64,000 nt of DNA from Marinomonas phaeophyticola (GCF_026966905.1 NZ_JAPUBN010000011.1:62001-126000), one strand, 5' to 3'. Shown: positions 49,332 to 59,412, counted from the first letter of the stretch. Made by a program: numbers and translations. Notes: generated by a model not told the origin, from the sequence alone.

Positions 49332-49647
49332 GGTAGAACATATATTGCGGTATTAAGCGACTCAAATATAAGCCTTTTTGTTTTATATATTCATATTCTC
49401 GTATAATAATCACTCAGTTGGCGGTATCGTTTGTATCGCTAACTGATTCAGTTTCCTCATTTTGTAATGACGAGAACACATTCTTTTATACAATATTTTG
49501 TTCTCATCGTTTATTTCTTTAAATTGAGTGTAGGATAGCTCTTTTCCTTACGAAATTATTTTAAATGCAGATTTTAACGTCGTTTGTTTATGACAATGGT
49601 GTGAGGTTTGTATAAAATAATCAAAATTTAATAATTAAGAACTCTTT
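49332..49647 (+). other. Intergenic region before the ExuR/UxuR-like regulator gene
   Basis: A 316-base AT-rich gap. TATAAT-like stretches occur near 49403 and TATAAA near 49613, the latter a possible -10 for the regulator gene. I see no hairpin with a T run and no small gene. Confidence 0.45.
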
Positions 49648-50415
49648 ATGTCACCTAATAGTCGCCGTTACCAGCAAGTTGGTAAACAAATCAAAAATAC
49701 GCTCCTTTCAGGAGAGTTGCCCGTTGGTGGTCGTTTACCTTCGGAACGGGATTTAAGTGAGCGTTATAATGCAAGCCGAGCAACCATTCGTGAAGCCATC
49801 ATTATGTTGGAGCTGCAAGGGTTGGTTGAAGTTAAGCAAGGCGCAGGCATCTTTTTTGTTGAAAATATAGACTCAAATATGCTTATTGGGGAAGCAGAAA
49901 GTAATATTGGCCCCTTTGAGCTGTTGCAAGCACGACAGTTATTAGAAACCAATATTGCCGCCTTTGCCGCCACTCAAATTTCAGCCACCCATGTACGAGA
50001 AATGCGGGATCTGCTACGGGAGCAAGAGCTGGAAATTAATGGTGACAGTAAGCGTTTTAATGAGCTTGATCATAACTTTCATATGGTTATTGCTGAAGCA
50101 ACACAAAATAATATGCTTATTGTGATGGCTCAGTCCATGTGGGATAACGTCAGAACGGAAAACCCATTATGGGATGCATTAAATTCACAGTATTTCCATG
50201 AAAAACGATTACAGTCATTATGGTTGTCTGATCATAAAAACATCTTAATCGCGTTACAAAAACGCTCACCTCAAGAAACAAAACAAGCCGTTTGGCAGCA
50301 TATTGAAAACGCTAAAAAAGAGCTTTTCAAATTAGCCAATGTGGAAGAACCTGATTTTGAAGGCTTTCTTTTTGCAGCAAATGCTGTGCCTACTCTGAAG
50401 AATGAAGCAGAATAA
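49648..50415 (+). CDS. GntR/FCD regulator, ExuR/UxuR-like
   Basis: A 255-residue repressor with the length and sequence pattern of E. coli ExuR and UxuR: YNASRATIREAIIMLELQGLVEVKQGAGIFFVEN in the winged helix, then GPFELLQARQLLETNIAAFAATQIS and AVWQHIENAKKELF in the FCD domain. ExuR/UxuR bind hexuronates or aldonates and recognise TTGGT-N2-ACCAA. Two such sites are present downstream, at 59326-59337 and 62506-62517, so this protein is the likely regulator of the TRAP and kinase genes. Confidence 0.87.
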   Translation: MSPNSRRYQQVGKQIKNTLLSGELPVGGRLPSERDLSERYNASRATIREAIIMLELQGLVEVKQGAGIFFVENIDSNMLIGEAESNIGPFELLQARQLLETNIAAFAATQISATHVREMRDLLREQELEINGDSKRFNELDHNFHMVIAEATQNNMLIVMAQSMWDNVRTENPLWDALNSQYFHEKRLQSLWLSDHKNILIALQKRSPQETKQAVWQHIENAKKELFKLANVEEPDFEGFLFAANAVPTLKNEAE

Positions 50416-50479
50416 GTATGTTACTTTGCTAAAAAATGCTTTATAAAAGTTGTAACGAGTGCCTAAGGAAAAAGAAAAA

Positions 50480-51505
50480 ATGGTACAAAAAAAGCATTTA
50501 ACCTTAAAAGATATTGCTAAACAGTTGGGCGTTTCTACGGCAACTGTGTCGCTATCCATTAATAATAGTCCTCTAGTTGCAGAAAAAACACGTCTGCTAG
50601 TACAGCAAAAAATCAAAGAAGTCGGCTATGTTTACAACCGACGTGCTGCCAGCCTGATTACTGGCAAAAGCGGTATGGTTGGTTTAGCGGTACATGATTT
50701 TACTAACCCGTATTTTACGGAAGTTTGTGCCAGTGCAGAAAAGACCCTATCCGAAAAAGGCCGCATGTCTTTACTCTGTAATAGTTATGAGAATATTGAA
50801 CAACAAGAGCGTTTTATTAATGCTTTAATTGAACATAATTCTGATGGGCTCTTGCTGTGTCCGGTTGTTGGAACGGGAATGGATGCGCTGCAGCCATTAC
50901 TCACTCGAGGTTTACCCACCGTACTGGTAACTCGGGATATTGATGGCTCGAATATGGACTTCGTCGGGAATGATGAGCGATATTCTTTGCATCTGGCTAC
51001 TCGACATTTACTGTCCCTTGGTCACAAGCGAATCGCGTTTGTTGGTGGTCATATCGATGCTAAAGCGGCTAAAGAAAGACGCCTAGGTTATGTCGATGCC
51101 ATAAAGTTGCATGGTTTGCCGTTGGATGAATCATTGATGTTTGATTGTGAGAATAAATCGGAAGCGGCTGAAGCTCTTTTACCAAGCGTGTTAGCTATGG
51201 ACTCACCTCCAACAGCGATTGTTGGCTTCTCTGATTTAATTGCATTGGGCGTTTTGTCGGCCTTGATTCAGATGGGGTTGGAGCCTGGAAAAGATATAGC
51301 GGTTGTAGGCTGCGATAACATTGCTGAAAGTAATCGGCATTACACTCAATTAACAACCATTAATGTGCAAAAATCCTTAATTGGGCAAATGGCCGCGACC
51401 TTCTTATTCCAGCGATTAGCCGACCCCTATATGCCTCCCCAAAGAAAAATCTTTGATTCCGAACTTATCATTCGCCGTTCTTGCGGTGCCTATTTAAAAA
51501 GCTAG
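50480..51505 (+). CDS. LacI family regulator of the sugar island
   Basis: A 341-residue repressor: N-terminal LacI helix-turn-helix (LTLKDIAKQLGVSTATVSLSINN), hinge helix (RRAASLITGKS), and a periplasmic-binding-protein-like sensor domain. I chose the ATG at 50480, with AAGGAA nine bases upstream, over the GTG at 50459. LacI-type palindromes TTTAAA-N4-TTTAAA occur just after this gene and before the ABC binding protein and TRAP genes, which makes it the probable local regulator. Confidence 0.88.
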   Translation: MVQKKHLTLKDIAKQLGVSTATVSLSINNSPLVAEKTRLLVQQKIKEVGYVYNRRAASLITGKSGMVGLAVHDFTNPYFTEVCASAEKTLSEKGRMSLLCNSYENIEQQERFINALIEHNSDGLLLCPVVGTGMDALQPLLTRGLPTVLVTRDIDGSNMDFVGNDERYSLHLATRHLLSLGHKRIAFVGGHIDAKAAKERRLGYVDAIKLHGLPLDESLMFDCENKSEAAEALLPSVLAMDSPPTAIVGFSDLIALGVLSALIQMGLEPGKDIAVVGCDNIAESNRHYTQLTTINVQKSLIGQMAATFLFQRLADPYMPPQRKIFDSELIIRRSCGAYLKS

Positions 51506-51543
51506 TCTTTCTCTTCTTGTGTGTTGTCCTGCTTTTATTTATT

Positions 51544-51589
51544 AATATCAAGACTAAATTTAAATCGATTTAAATTTAGTCTTGATATT
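51544..51589. repeat. 46-base perfect palindrome with LacI operator core
   Basis: The sequence from 51544 to 51589 is its own reverse complement, with the centre CG at 51566-51567. Its core, TTTAAATCGATTTAAA (51559-51574), is identical to sites at 52773 and 59360. The right side runs into a T-rich stretch, so the RNA hairpin could also terminate the lacI transcript. It lies 38 bases after the lacI stop. Confidence 0.82.
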
Positions 51590-51610
51590 TTTTATCCTTT
51601 GTATTATAAA

Positions 51611-51626
51611 TTTAAACCGATTTAAA
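51611..51626. promoter_or_regulatory. LacI-type operator before the enolase-superfamily gene
   Basis: TTTAAACCGATTTAAA, with the same 16-base frame as the other sites and one substitution in the centre. It lies 62 bases before the GTG start of the enolase-superfamily gene. Confidence 0.72.
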
Positions 51627-51672
51627 AAATAATAAAAACGAGAGTGTATTGTCACTTTTTAGGAGACAAATA

Positions 51673-52770
51673 GTGAATGATTCGATCATAAAATCGATAG
51701 ATGTACAGTTATTCGCCGTGCCATTAGCTGAGGTTTTGTCCGATGCCATGCATGGAGATCACACACATTTTGAGCTGCTAACGGTAACGATTACATTATC
51801 TGATGGATCTCAAGGTACAGGTTACACCTATACTGGAGGTAGAGGTGGTCAGGCTATTCGATCAATGATTGAAGCCGATTTAAAGCCTATGTTACTGGGT
51901 AGAGACGGGTCAGACATTGAAGCAATTTATAGAGATATGGAATATTGCATTCACTATGTTGGTCGTGGGGGCATAGCGTCTTTTGCTATCTCTGCAATTG
52001 ACATCGCGTTATGGGATTTACGTTGTCGAGCCCTCGGAAAACCATTACATCAATTTAATGGTAATCAAAATAAAGTCGCCAAAGCCTATCGCGGTGGTAT
52101 CGATTTGAATTTTTCCTTAGCGCGTTTGTTAAAAGAGGTTCAAGGCTACCTAGATGCCGGCTTTAATGCCGTTAAAATCAAGGTTGGACAAGCGAATTTA
52201 GAAGATGATGTTGCCCGAGTTAAGGCCGTTCGAGAGCTGATAGGGGATGACATTATTTTTATGATCGATGCCAATTATTCTATGACAGTTGAACAGGCGA
52301 TTACGGCAGCGAATGCCTTTGCTGAGTACAACATATTCTGGTTTGAAGAGCCTACAGTCCCAGACGATTATACTGGTTACGCACGCATTGCTGAGAACAC
52401 ATCCATCCCTTTAGCAATGGGGGAGAATCTACATACTATTTATGAATTTGGCTATGCTTTTCAACAAGCTAAGTTGTCCTTTATTCAGCCAGATGCGTCA
52501 AATTGTGGCGGTATATCTGGATGGCTCGCTGCGGCAAAAATGGCTGATGAATTTAATATCCTTGCCAGTTCTCATGGTATGCAAGAGTTACACGTAAGTT
52601 TAGTGGCTTCTCAGCCTAATGCGGGTTGGGTTGAGGTTCATAGCTTTCCTATTGATCAATATACATTGCGTCCTTTGGTTATCGAGGAGGGTATGGCTGT
52701 TGCGCCTGACACGATTGGTATTGGTGTGGAATTTGATTGGGAAAAATTATCGGCCTATAAAATTAAATAA
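51673..52770 (+). CDS. Enolase superfamily enzyme, mandelate racemase subgroup (sugar-acid dehydratase or racemase)
   Basis: A 365-residue enzyme. The catalytic KxK is in AVKIKVGQ, metal ligands in MIDANYS, FEEP and AMGENL, and the Asp-His dyad in QPDASNCGG and SSHGMQ; these define the mandelate racemase subgroup. Members dehydrate sugar acids to 2-keto-3-deoxy acids, or racemise or cycloisomerise carboxylates. With a KDG-type kinase in the same island, sugar-acid dehydration is the best guess; the substrate is unknown. The GTG at 51673 has AGGAGA six bases upstream. Confidence 0.85.
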   Translation: MNDSIIKSIDVQLFAVPLAEVLSDAMHGDHTHFELLTVTITLSDGSQGTGYTYTGGRGGQAIRSMIEADLKPMLLGRDGSDIEAIYRDMEYCIHYVGRGGIASFAISAIDIALWDLRCRALGKPLHQFNGNQNKVAKAYRGGIDLNFSLARLLKEVQGYLDAGFNAVKIKVGQANLEDDVARVKAVRELIGDDIIFMIDANYSMTVEQAITAANAFAEYNIFWFEEPTVPDDYTGYARIAENTSIPLAMGENLHTIYEFGYAFQQAKLSFIQPDASNCGGISGWLAAAKMADEFNILASSHGMQELHVSLVASQPNAGWVEVHSFPIDQYTLRPLVIEEGMAVAPDTIGIGVEFDWEKLSAYKIK

Positions 52771-52772
52771 AA

Positions 52773-52788
52773 TTTAAATCGATTTAAA
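52773..52788. promoter_or_regulatory. LacI-type operator before the ABC binding-protein gene
   Basis: TTTAAATCGATTTAAA, a perfect palindrome starting two bases after the enolase-superfamily stop and 115 bases before the next start codon. Confidence 0.75.
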
Positions 52789-52903
52789 AATATCAAAATA
52801 TAGTACTCGAAGAGGCGGAGGTGAATATAGAGGAATAGGCGGTTGTTACAGAGTTCGTTCAAACATTTAACGTAAAAATAAAAATAAATTTGGAGATGTG
52901 AGC

Positions 52904-53866
52904 ATGATATTTAAAATGACGGTTGTTTCGGCTTTGATCGGGGTATTGTCCAGCGCAGCAATGGCAGACCTACCTGCGTTAGAGAAAAAAGATCGCTATA
53001 AAGTGGGTTTTGCTCAAACAGAAAGCAATAATCCTTGGAGAATCGCGGAAACAAAAAGTTTTAAAGATACCGCCGCCAGCTGTAACTGGGATCTTGTGTA
53101 CACGGATGCAGCGGGTTCAGCCGCTAAACAAGTATCTGATGTGGACTCCATGATTGCCCAAGGTGTGGACGTTATCTTCCTACCTCCTAGAGAAGAAAGA
53201 CCTCTGCTTCCTGCCGTATTACGCGCTAAAGCACAAGGTGTTCCGGTTTTCCTAGTGGATCGCAGTGTCGATGAAAAAGTGGCTAAAGCGGGCCGTGATT
53301 ACGTTACCTTCTTAGGCTCGAATTTTATTGAGCAAGGGGCCATTGCTGCGAACTGGTTGATTGAAAAAACAGGCGGTAAAGGCCTGATTTTAGAACTTGA
53401 AGGCACAACAGGTTCATCGCCTGCAAATGATCGTCGAAAAGGCTTTGACGATGAAATTGCTAAACATCCTGATATGAAAATTCTCGCCTCTCAATCCGGT
53501 GACTTTGCTCGAGATAAAGGCCGAAAAGTAACGGAAACCTTGCTGCAAACCTATCCAAATGCGGATGTCATTTATGCTCATAATGATGAGATGGCGATTG
53601 GTGCTATTCAAGCATTGGAAGCGGCAGGTCGAGTGCCGGGCAAAGATGTGTTGATTGTTTCTGTTGATGGTACTCGTGATGCTTTACAAGCTATTTTGGA
53701 TGGCAAAATGGGAGTGACGGTTGAATCGAGCCCATTCTTTGGTCCATTGGCTTGTGAAACGATGAAACGTTATGCCAATGGTGAAACGATTGAGCCTTGG
53801 GTGCGTGTTACAGACCGTGTGTTCACTATTGAAAATGCGGCTAAACATATAGACGAAGCCTATTAA
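52904..53866 (+). CDS. Sugar ABC transporter periplasmic binding protein (YtfQ-like)
   Basis: A 320-residue periplasmic protein with a signal peptide (VVSALIGVLSSAAMA). It follows the pattern of the galactofuranose-binding protein YtfQ: VGFAQTESNNPWRIAETKSF, SQSGDFARDKGRKVTE, YAHNDEMAIGAIQALEAAGRVPGKD. The permease and ATPase genes follow, so the set is a full CUT2-type importer. I chose the ATG at 52904 (GGAG eight bases upstream) over the GTG at 52898. Confidence 0.9.
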   Translation: MIFKMTVVSALIGVLSSAAMADLPALEKKDRYKVGFAQTESNNPWRIAETKSFKDTAASCNWDLVYTDAAGSAAKQVSDVDSMIAQGVDVIFLPPREERPLLPAVLRAKAQGVPVFLVDRSVDEKVAKAGRDYVTFLGSNFIEQGAIAANWLIEKTGGKGLILELEGTTGSSPANDRRKGFDDEIAKHPDMKILASQSGDFARDKGRKVTETLLQTYPNADVIYAHNDEMAIGAIQALEAAGRVPGKDVLIVSVDGTRDALQAILDGKMGVTVESSPFFGPLACETMKRYANGETIEPWVRVTDRVFTIENAAKHIDEAY

Positions 53867-53886
53867 TACTATCTATTGATCCTCTT

Positions 53887-53915
53887 GAGCGGGAAGTGAT
53901 TTTCCGCTCTTTTTT
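53887..53915 (+). terminator. Hairpin/terminator after the binding-protein gene
   Basis: A nine-base-pair stem, GAGCGGGAA with TTTCCGCTC, followed by a T6 run. Located within the ABC operon, it should partly stop transcription and give excess binding protein over ATPase and permeases. Confidence 0.82.
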
Positions 53916-53940
53916 CTTCCTAGTTTTAACCGAGGCTTAG

Positions 53941-55530
53941 ATGAACCATTCATATCCAACGGAGGCACAACAAGGTGCCAGCCTTTCCTCGACACTATCA
54001 AATGATGGTGACCTAGTCTTACACATGAAAGGCATTCATAAGCATTTTGCTGGTGTTCCTGCGCTATCTGATGCGGAGCTAAAAATTAAGGCCGGCGAAG
54101 TACATGCGATTATAGGTCAAAATGGTGCAGGAAAATCCACCTTGATCAAGGTACTTAATGGGGCCCATAAGCACGATGAGGGCGATATTTATTTTATGGG
54201 GGAGGAGGTTTCTTATGCTTCTCCTCATAAAGCTCAAATGGCTGGCATCAGCACGATTTTCCAAGAAGTGAACCTGATCGGCTACCGTTCCATTACCGAA
54301 AATATTTGTCTTGGCCATGAGCCTAAACGTTTTGGGATGGTGGACTGGCGAAAAGCGCATGCACACGCTAGAGAAACCTTAGCCCGCTTCGGATTAGAGC
54401 TAGATGTTGAGCAGCCTCTTAGTACTTTTAATATTGCCATACAGCAATTGGTTGCGATTGCTAGAGCGGTCGCCTTAGATGCCAGAATCGTCATTATGGA
54501 TGAACCTACTTCCTCTCTAGATGAACGTGAAAAGGAAGTGTTGTTTCGTGTCATTAAAGAGTTGAAGGCCTCTGGTGTTGCTATTTTGTATGTGAGTCAT
54601 CACCTTGATGAGCTGTTTCAAATTTGCGATGAAATTACAGTTATGCGAGATGGAAAAACCGTTGGTCAACGTGCTATTGGTGATATGACCAAGTTGGATA
54701 TGGTCGCGGCCATGTTAGGAAAAGACCCAGAGGAAATTGCCAGAGGAGGAGCGACTAATTTTGCATCAACAGGCCGTGCGAGTGATCAGGTTTTATTATC
54801 AGTAGAAAACCTAGAAGGGGCTGGTGCACTCAAAAATGTTTCTTTTGATTTATATAAATCGGAAATTCTAGGGCTTGCAGGTTTATTAGGTTCCGGTCGA
54901 TCTGAAGTGGCGCGAGCTATTTTTGGATTAGATAGCGATTTGAAAAAAGGTGAGGTTTTTCTTGAGGGTGAAAAAATGGATTTCACTGACCCAATGGCGG
55001 CGATAGAAAAAGGGTTTGGCTTTTGTTCTGAGGATCGAAAAGAAGATGGCATTATTCCTCAGCTGTCCGTAAGAGAGAATCTCACGTTGGTATTGTTACC
55101 AAAAATTTCTAAATACGGTTTGATTGATGAGTCCAAAGAGCGCCAATTAGTCACCGATTTTATACAGCGACTTGGTATCAAAACCGCGTCAATGGAGCAA
55201 CCTATTTCCCAACTCTCTGGTGGAAACCAACAAAAAGTATTGCTGGCTAGGTGGTTGGTAACGAACCCTAATATCCTAATTTTAGATGAGCCAACCCGAG
55301 GCATTGATGTTGGAGCAAAAGGGGAGATTCAGTCTTTAATTCGACGTTTAGCCGATGACGGTTTAACTGTCTTGATGATTTCCTCTGAGTTTGAAGAATT
55401 AGTAGAAGGCGCAGATAGAGTCATCGTTTTGCAAGATGGGCATAGCATACAGGCATTAGCGAATGATCAGCTGACAGAGAATGCCATTATGAAAGCCATC
55501 GCCCAAGAAACACGTCATCCTGTTGCATGA
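53941..55530 (+). CDS. Sugar ABC transporter ATPase (YtfR-like)
   Basis: A 529-residue ATPase with two nucleotide-binding domains in tandem, as in RbsA/YtfR. The first has Walker A GQNGAGKST and Walker B IVIMDEPTSSLD; the second has a degenerate P-loop (GLLGSGRSE) with signature LSGGNQQK and ILDEPTRGIDVGAK. This asymmetry is normal for the family. It powers uptake with the two permeases encoded next. Confidence 0.93.
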   Translation: MNHSYPTEAQQGASLSSTLSNDGDLVLHMKGIHKHFAGVPALSDAELKIKAGEVHAIIGQNGAGKSTLIKVLNGAHKHDEGDIYFMGEEVSYASPHKAQMAGISTIFQEVNLIGYRSITENICLGHEPKRFGMVDWRKAHAHARETLARFGLELDVEQPLSTFNIAIQQLVAIARAVALDARIVIMDEPTSSLDEREKEVLFRVIKELKASGVAILYVSHHLDELFQICDEITVMRDGKTVGQRAIGDMTKLDMVAAMLGKDPEEIARGGATNFASTGRASDQVLLSVENLEGAGALKNVSFDLYKSEILGLAGLLGSGRSEVARAIFGLDSDLKKGEVFLEGEKMDFTDPMAAIEKGFGFCSEDRKEDGIIPQLSVRENLTLVLLPKISKYGLIDESKERQLVTDFIQRLGIKTASMEQPISQLSGGNQQKVLLARWLVTNPNILILDEPTRGIDVGAKGEIQSLIRRLADDGLTVLMISSEFEELVEGADRVIVLQDGHSIQALANDQLTENAIMKAIAQETRHPVA

Positions 55531-55543
55531 GTGGAGAGACAAA

Positions 55544-56553
55544 ATGAACAGTTCAACGTTAGCAGAAAGTCCGAAACCAAAGGTGCCGACAGTCGGTACA
55601 AAAATAGCGTCGCAAATAAAAAATAATGGGGCGTTATGGGCCTTCTTTTTATTACTGGTAATTAATATTCTGATTACCCCTAATTTCTTACAAATCCAAA
55701 CCTTATATGTGAATTTGACTCAGGTTGCAACGGTAGCGATTGTGGCTATCGGTATGACCCTAGTCATTGCTTCTGGAGGGATCGATCTTTCAGTGGGGGC
55801 TCTTATGGCTCTGGCGGGCACGGTCGCCCCGATGATTTTTTTATCGGACTTTGGCGTGGCTAATCCAGAGTTGGGTTTGTTTGTTGCCATTGTGGTGGCG
55901 ATTAGCGCGGCTGGTATTGCTGGTTTGTTTAATGGCTTTCTTATCAGTAAGTATAAAATTCAACCTATTATTGCGACCTTAATTCTATTTATTTCAGGAC
56001 GAGGTATTGCCCAGGTGCTTACCAATGGTGAGTTACAGACCTTTGATAACCCAAGTTTTGAATTTATTGGTACTGGACGTGTTTTTGGGGTGCCTGTACA
56101 GGCCTGGATTACTCTTGTTTTAGCTCTGTCTATCGCATGGGTATTAAAGCGTTCTATTTATGGTCGTTTTTTATTAGCGGTAGGTGGGAATGAAAAGGCG
56201 GCAGAACTTGCAGGTGTTCCTGCCACAAAAGTGAAATTAATGACTTATATGGTCTGCGGATTGCTGGCAGGTATCGCTGGCATCATTACTACGGCGATTA
56301 ATTCTGCTTCTGATGCGAACCAAACAGGTCAGTTGATGGAATTGGATGCCATTTCTGCCGCTATAGTCGGTGGCGTATTGTTAACAGGGGGAAGGCTCCC
56401 ATCCTTGGTGCGGTTTTAGGCGCGGCCATTATTCAATTAGTGGGCTATACCCTATTAGCGAACGGTGTCCACGATGCCGTCGCTATGGTAGCTAAAGCGG
56501 TGATTATTATTGTTGCTGTTTACCTACAGCAAGTTAGAGGGGCTAAATCATGA
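55544..56553 (+). CDS. Sugar ABC transporter permease (YtfT-like), frameshift near the 3' end
   Basis: A RbsC-type permease. The frame from the ATG at 55544 (GGAGAG upstream) runs well through GMTLVIASGGIDLSVGALMALAG but stops at 56419 after a loss of frame. Reading on in the next frame from 56401 gives ILGAVLGAAIIQLVGYTLL and a normal end at 56553 that overlaps the following permease by ATGA. The missing base lies between 56387 and 56404, where a G5-AA tract is the likely place. The repaired protein has about 336 residues, the family norm. A sequencing undercall is the simplest explanation. Confidence 0.87.
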
Positions 56554-57560
56554 ATATACTTTCTATGATGTCAAACCTATCCGGTATGAAGCGTAAGAGA
56601 AATACGTCGAAGCAAGCGGAAGGCGTGTTAGTCGCGCTTATGTTGATTACACTTTTTGCTAGTTTGCGTTATGACGCTTTTCTGAGCGAATACAATATCA
56701 TGACGTTTCTGTCTTATAACTCCATGTTTATTTTGATTGGCCTTGGAATGTGCTTTGTGATTATGACTGGCGGTATTGATTTGTCTGTTGGTTCTGTCGT
56801 CGCATTGTCTAGTGTGGTCGTTGCTCATGCAAGTCCTTACGGGATTGAAGTCGCGTTACCTGTTGGCATTCTTGTTGGGGTTCTTGCTGGAGCGATTAAT
56901 GCCTTTGTCATCACAAAGCTAAAGATTGTGCCATTTATTGCCACTTTAGCCATGATGTTAGGTGCTAGAGGGATGGCGTTAGTGCTATCAGACAATCAAT
57001 CAGTACAAGTCTCTTGGGACAGTAATTTTACTCAGTTTGGTCTAGGTAAAATGTTTGATTTCATTCCGTGGCCAATCGTCGCTATGTTAGTCGCCTTCGT
57101 GTTTTGTTGGATATTGTTGGAAAAGTTTGCCTTTGGGCGTCATGTCTTATCCATTGGTGGCAATGAAGAAGCATCGAAGTTGATGGGACTCGAGGTGAAT
57201 AAAACCCTATTTGGTGTGTATATATTAAGTGGCGCATTAGCCGGCTTATCAGGGGTCATGTTGGCATCAGGGTTTGGAGCGGGACAACCATTAGAGGGGT
57301 TAGGTTGGGAATTATCAGCTATTGCGGCCGTGGTGGTTGGTGGAACGCTGTTAACGGGAGGCTTAGGTTCTATTACCTCAACACTATTAGGGGCGATTTT
57401 ATTAGGATTGATTTTTAACATCTTGAACTTTGAGAATGGACTTGGAACCATCAGCTTTAGTGCCTATTGGCAGTCCGTTATTCGAGGTGGTTTTTTATTG
57501 GTTGTTGTGGTTATTCAAGCTAAAGTGATTAACAGCAAAATGCGTCGAACTGAGTTCTAG
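56550..57560 (+). CDS. Sugar ABC transporter permease (YjfF-like)
   Basis: A 336-residue membrane protein, the second permease of the importer, with about nine membrane segments and GMCFVIMTGGIDLSVGSVVALSS. Two different permeases with one tandem ATPase is the YtfQRT-YjfF (galactofuranose) layout. The four-base overlap with the gene before it indicates translational coupling. Confidence 0.9.
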   Translation: MNILSMMSNLSGMKRKRNTSKQAEGVLVALMLITLFASLRYDAFLSEYNIMTFLSYNSMFILIGLGMCFVIMTGGIDLSVGSVVALSSVVVAHASPYGIEVALPVGILVGVLAGAINAFVITKLKIVPFIATLAMMLGARGMALVLSDNQSVQVSWDSNFTQFGLGKMFDFIPWPIVAMLVAFVFCWILLEKFAFGRHVLSIGGNEEASKLMGLEVNKTLFGVYILSGALAGLSGVMLASGFGAGQPLEGLGWELSAIAAVVVGGTLLTGGLGSITSTLLGAILLGLIFNILNFENGLGTISFSAYWQSVIRGGFLLVVVVIQAKVINSKMRRTEF

Positions 57561-57664
57561 CGAGTATCCTAAACGTTGCTTTATTGTTTATTACATCTCT
57601 GTTTTTATTGTGTTTTGTAAGGCATTTAGACTTTGCCTTCGAACCTGCCATCTTGAGGTTAGAT

Positions 57665-59293
57665 ATGCGTTCTCATTATAAATACATAGTGGTTGGTGGT
57701 GGCTCTGCTGGTGCGGTGGCGGCCGCAAGGTTAGCGAAAAAAGATACGGCGGCCGTTTTATTATTAGAAGGAGGCTATAGTCATAAGCATCCGTTACTGG
57801 ATATGCCAGCCGGTATTTTTAAAATGATTAATGGCAGCAAATACATGCATTATTATCACACGACTCCTCAAGCCCATTTAGGGGGGAGAGTGCATGATAT
57901 TCCACAAGGCAATGTGTTGGGTGGCGGCTCATCTGTTAATGCTCAGGTATATATGAGAGGTCGAGCCAGTGATTATAATGAATGGCAGCAGATCCTAGGA
58001 GACGACGCACAATGGGGATGGGAGCATGTGTTGCCGTATTTTAAAGAGATGGAAGCGAATAACCGTTTATTGAACGAATATCATGGTGCTTCTGGTCCTG
58101 TGCTGGTGTCTGATCCTCAGCATATTGATGATTCTTCTCGAGCCTTTGTGCAAAGTGTACAAGCTCAAGGCATTCCTTTTAATGACGATTTTAATGGTGC
58201 TCAGCAAAAGGGCGTCGGGTTTTATCAATTTACGAACCGTAATGGGCGTCGCAGTAGTACCGCTTATGCTTTTTTAGGTGAAGATCAAACGCCGAATAAT
58301 TTAGAGATTCAGCTGCAGTGTCGAGTTCACAAAGTTATTATTGAAGATGGTGTTGCCGTTGGGGTTATTTATGAAAATGAGAGTGGTGAAGTTTTAGAAG
58401 CACGCCTGGACAATGCTCTCGCTGGAGAGGTGATCCTAGCCGCTGGAGCGTTAATTACACCTAAGTTATTAATGCTTTCTGGAGTCGGAGGCGCTGAGCA
58501 ACTCGAGCAGCACGGTATTCACTGTATTGTTGACTTACCAGGTGTTGGAGAAAACTTAATTGATCATCCTGAAGTGCCTATCATAGCGACGGCAAAAAAA
58601 GGTTTTGGTTATTTTAAACAAGGGGAGGGTTGGCGAATGTGGCGTAATGGCTTGCAGTTTGCGCTATTTGGTTCCGGCCCTGTTACGTCGGCTGGGGTGG
58701 AAGCGGGTGCCTTTGTTAATCCAATAAGTGACACTGAAGAGGCGACAATACAGGCATTCTGTGTCCCTATGGTCTATCTAGATAGAGATGTTTTGAATCT
58801 TGTAAATCATGATTATGGGATGACGATTACCACGGTTGTGGTCAAACCCGTCTCTCGAGGTTATGTGCGTTTGGCGTCTTCGAATGCAAACGATAAGCCC
58901 CTAGTGTGTCCCAATTTATTGAAAGAAGACGCTGACTTGTCTGCTATGATAGCGGGCCAACGCTTTTTTATTAAATCCTTTCAAACACTACCATTAGCAA
59001 ATTCGATTAAATCCATTGTTATGCCTGAAATAAATTCATTATCAGATGAGTCTTTGGCAGAACACTGTCGTAAAACGGTAAAAACAAACTATCATCCTGC
59101 TGGAACGTGTAAAATGGGCGCCGCAGAAGATCCGATGTCTGTTTTAAATAACCGCTTACAGGTCAAAGGTATCAAGGGATTAAGAGTTTGTGATATGTCA
59201 GCCGTTCCTAATATTAATGCGGGTAATACAAATGCGGTTGCTATGATGCTTGGTCAGCGATGTGCTGATTTTATTTTAGCGGGCGATATTTGA
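57665..59293 (+). CDS. GMC family FAD-dependent oxidoreductase
   Basis: A 542-residue flavoenzyme of the glucose-methanol-choline family. The N-terminal FAD site is YIVVGGGSAGAVAAARLAKK; GNVLGGGSSVNAQVYMRGRASDYNEW is the family signature; the catalytic His is in NYHPAGTCKMG and the Asn in NINAGNTNAVAMM. Relatives oxidise alcohols such as choline or sugars. In this island, oxidation of a sugar or polyol toward the acid used by the dehydratase is plausible but unproven. I chose the ATG at 57665 (TTGAGG upstream), because it begins the FAD fold. Confidence 0.88.
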   Translation: MRSHYKYIVVGGGSAGAVAAARLAKKDTAAVLLLEGGYSHKHPLLDMPAGIFKMINGSKYMHYYHTTPQAHLGGRVHDIPQGNVLGGGSSVNAQVYMRGRASDYNEWQQILGDDAQWGWEHVLPYFKEMEANNRLLNEYHGASGPVLVSDPQHIDDSSRAFVQSVQAQGIPFNDDFNGAQQKGVGFYQFTNRNGRRSSTAYAFLGEDQTPNNLEIQLQCRVHKVIIEDGVAVGVIYENESGEVLEARLDNALAGEVILAAGALITPKLLMLSGVGGAEQLEQHGIHCIVDLPGVGENLIDHPEVPIIATAKKGFGYFKQGEGWRMWRNGLQFALFGSGPVTSAGVEAGAFVNPISDTEEATIQAFCVPMVYLDRDVLNLVNHDYGMTITTVVVKPVSRGYVRLASSNANDKPLVCPNLLKEDADLSAMIAGQRFFIKSFQTLPLANSIKSIVMPEINSLSDESLAEHCRKTVKTNYHPAGTCKMGAAEDPMSVLNNRLQVKGIKGLRVCDMSAVPNINAGNTNAVAMMLGQRCADFILAGDI

Positions 59294-59325
59294 GATACAA
59301 AAAAAACACCATACCAATTACTATA

Positions 59326-59337
59326 TTGGTTGACCAA
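59326..59337. promoter_or_regulatory. ExuR/UxuR-type operator before the TRAP operon
   Basis: TTGGTTGACCAA, matching the TTGGT-N2-ACCAA pattern of ExuR/UxuR-type GntR proteins. It lies after the GMC gene and 152 bases before the dctP start. It also overlaps one arm of a small ACCAAT/ATTGGT hairpin. Confidence 0.65.
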
Positions 59338-59359
59338 AAGGATATTCTATTCTACTATT

Positions 59360-59412
59360 TTTAAATCGATTTAAACGATCGTGTAACGCTTTCTCTTTTA
59401 AATCTATTTAAA
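59360..59412. promoter_or_regulatory. Two LacI-type operators before the TRAP operon
   Basis: TTTAAATCGATTTAAA at 59360-59375 (perfect) and TTTAAATCTATTTAAA at 59397-59412 (one substitution). Centres are 37 bases apart, between three and four helical turns. With the ExuR/UxuR-type site upstream, this promoter seems to be under two regulators. Confidence 0.72.
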
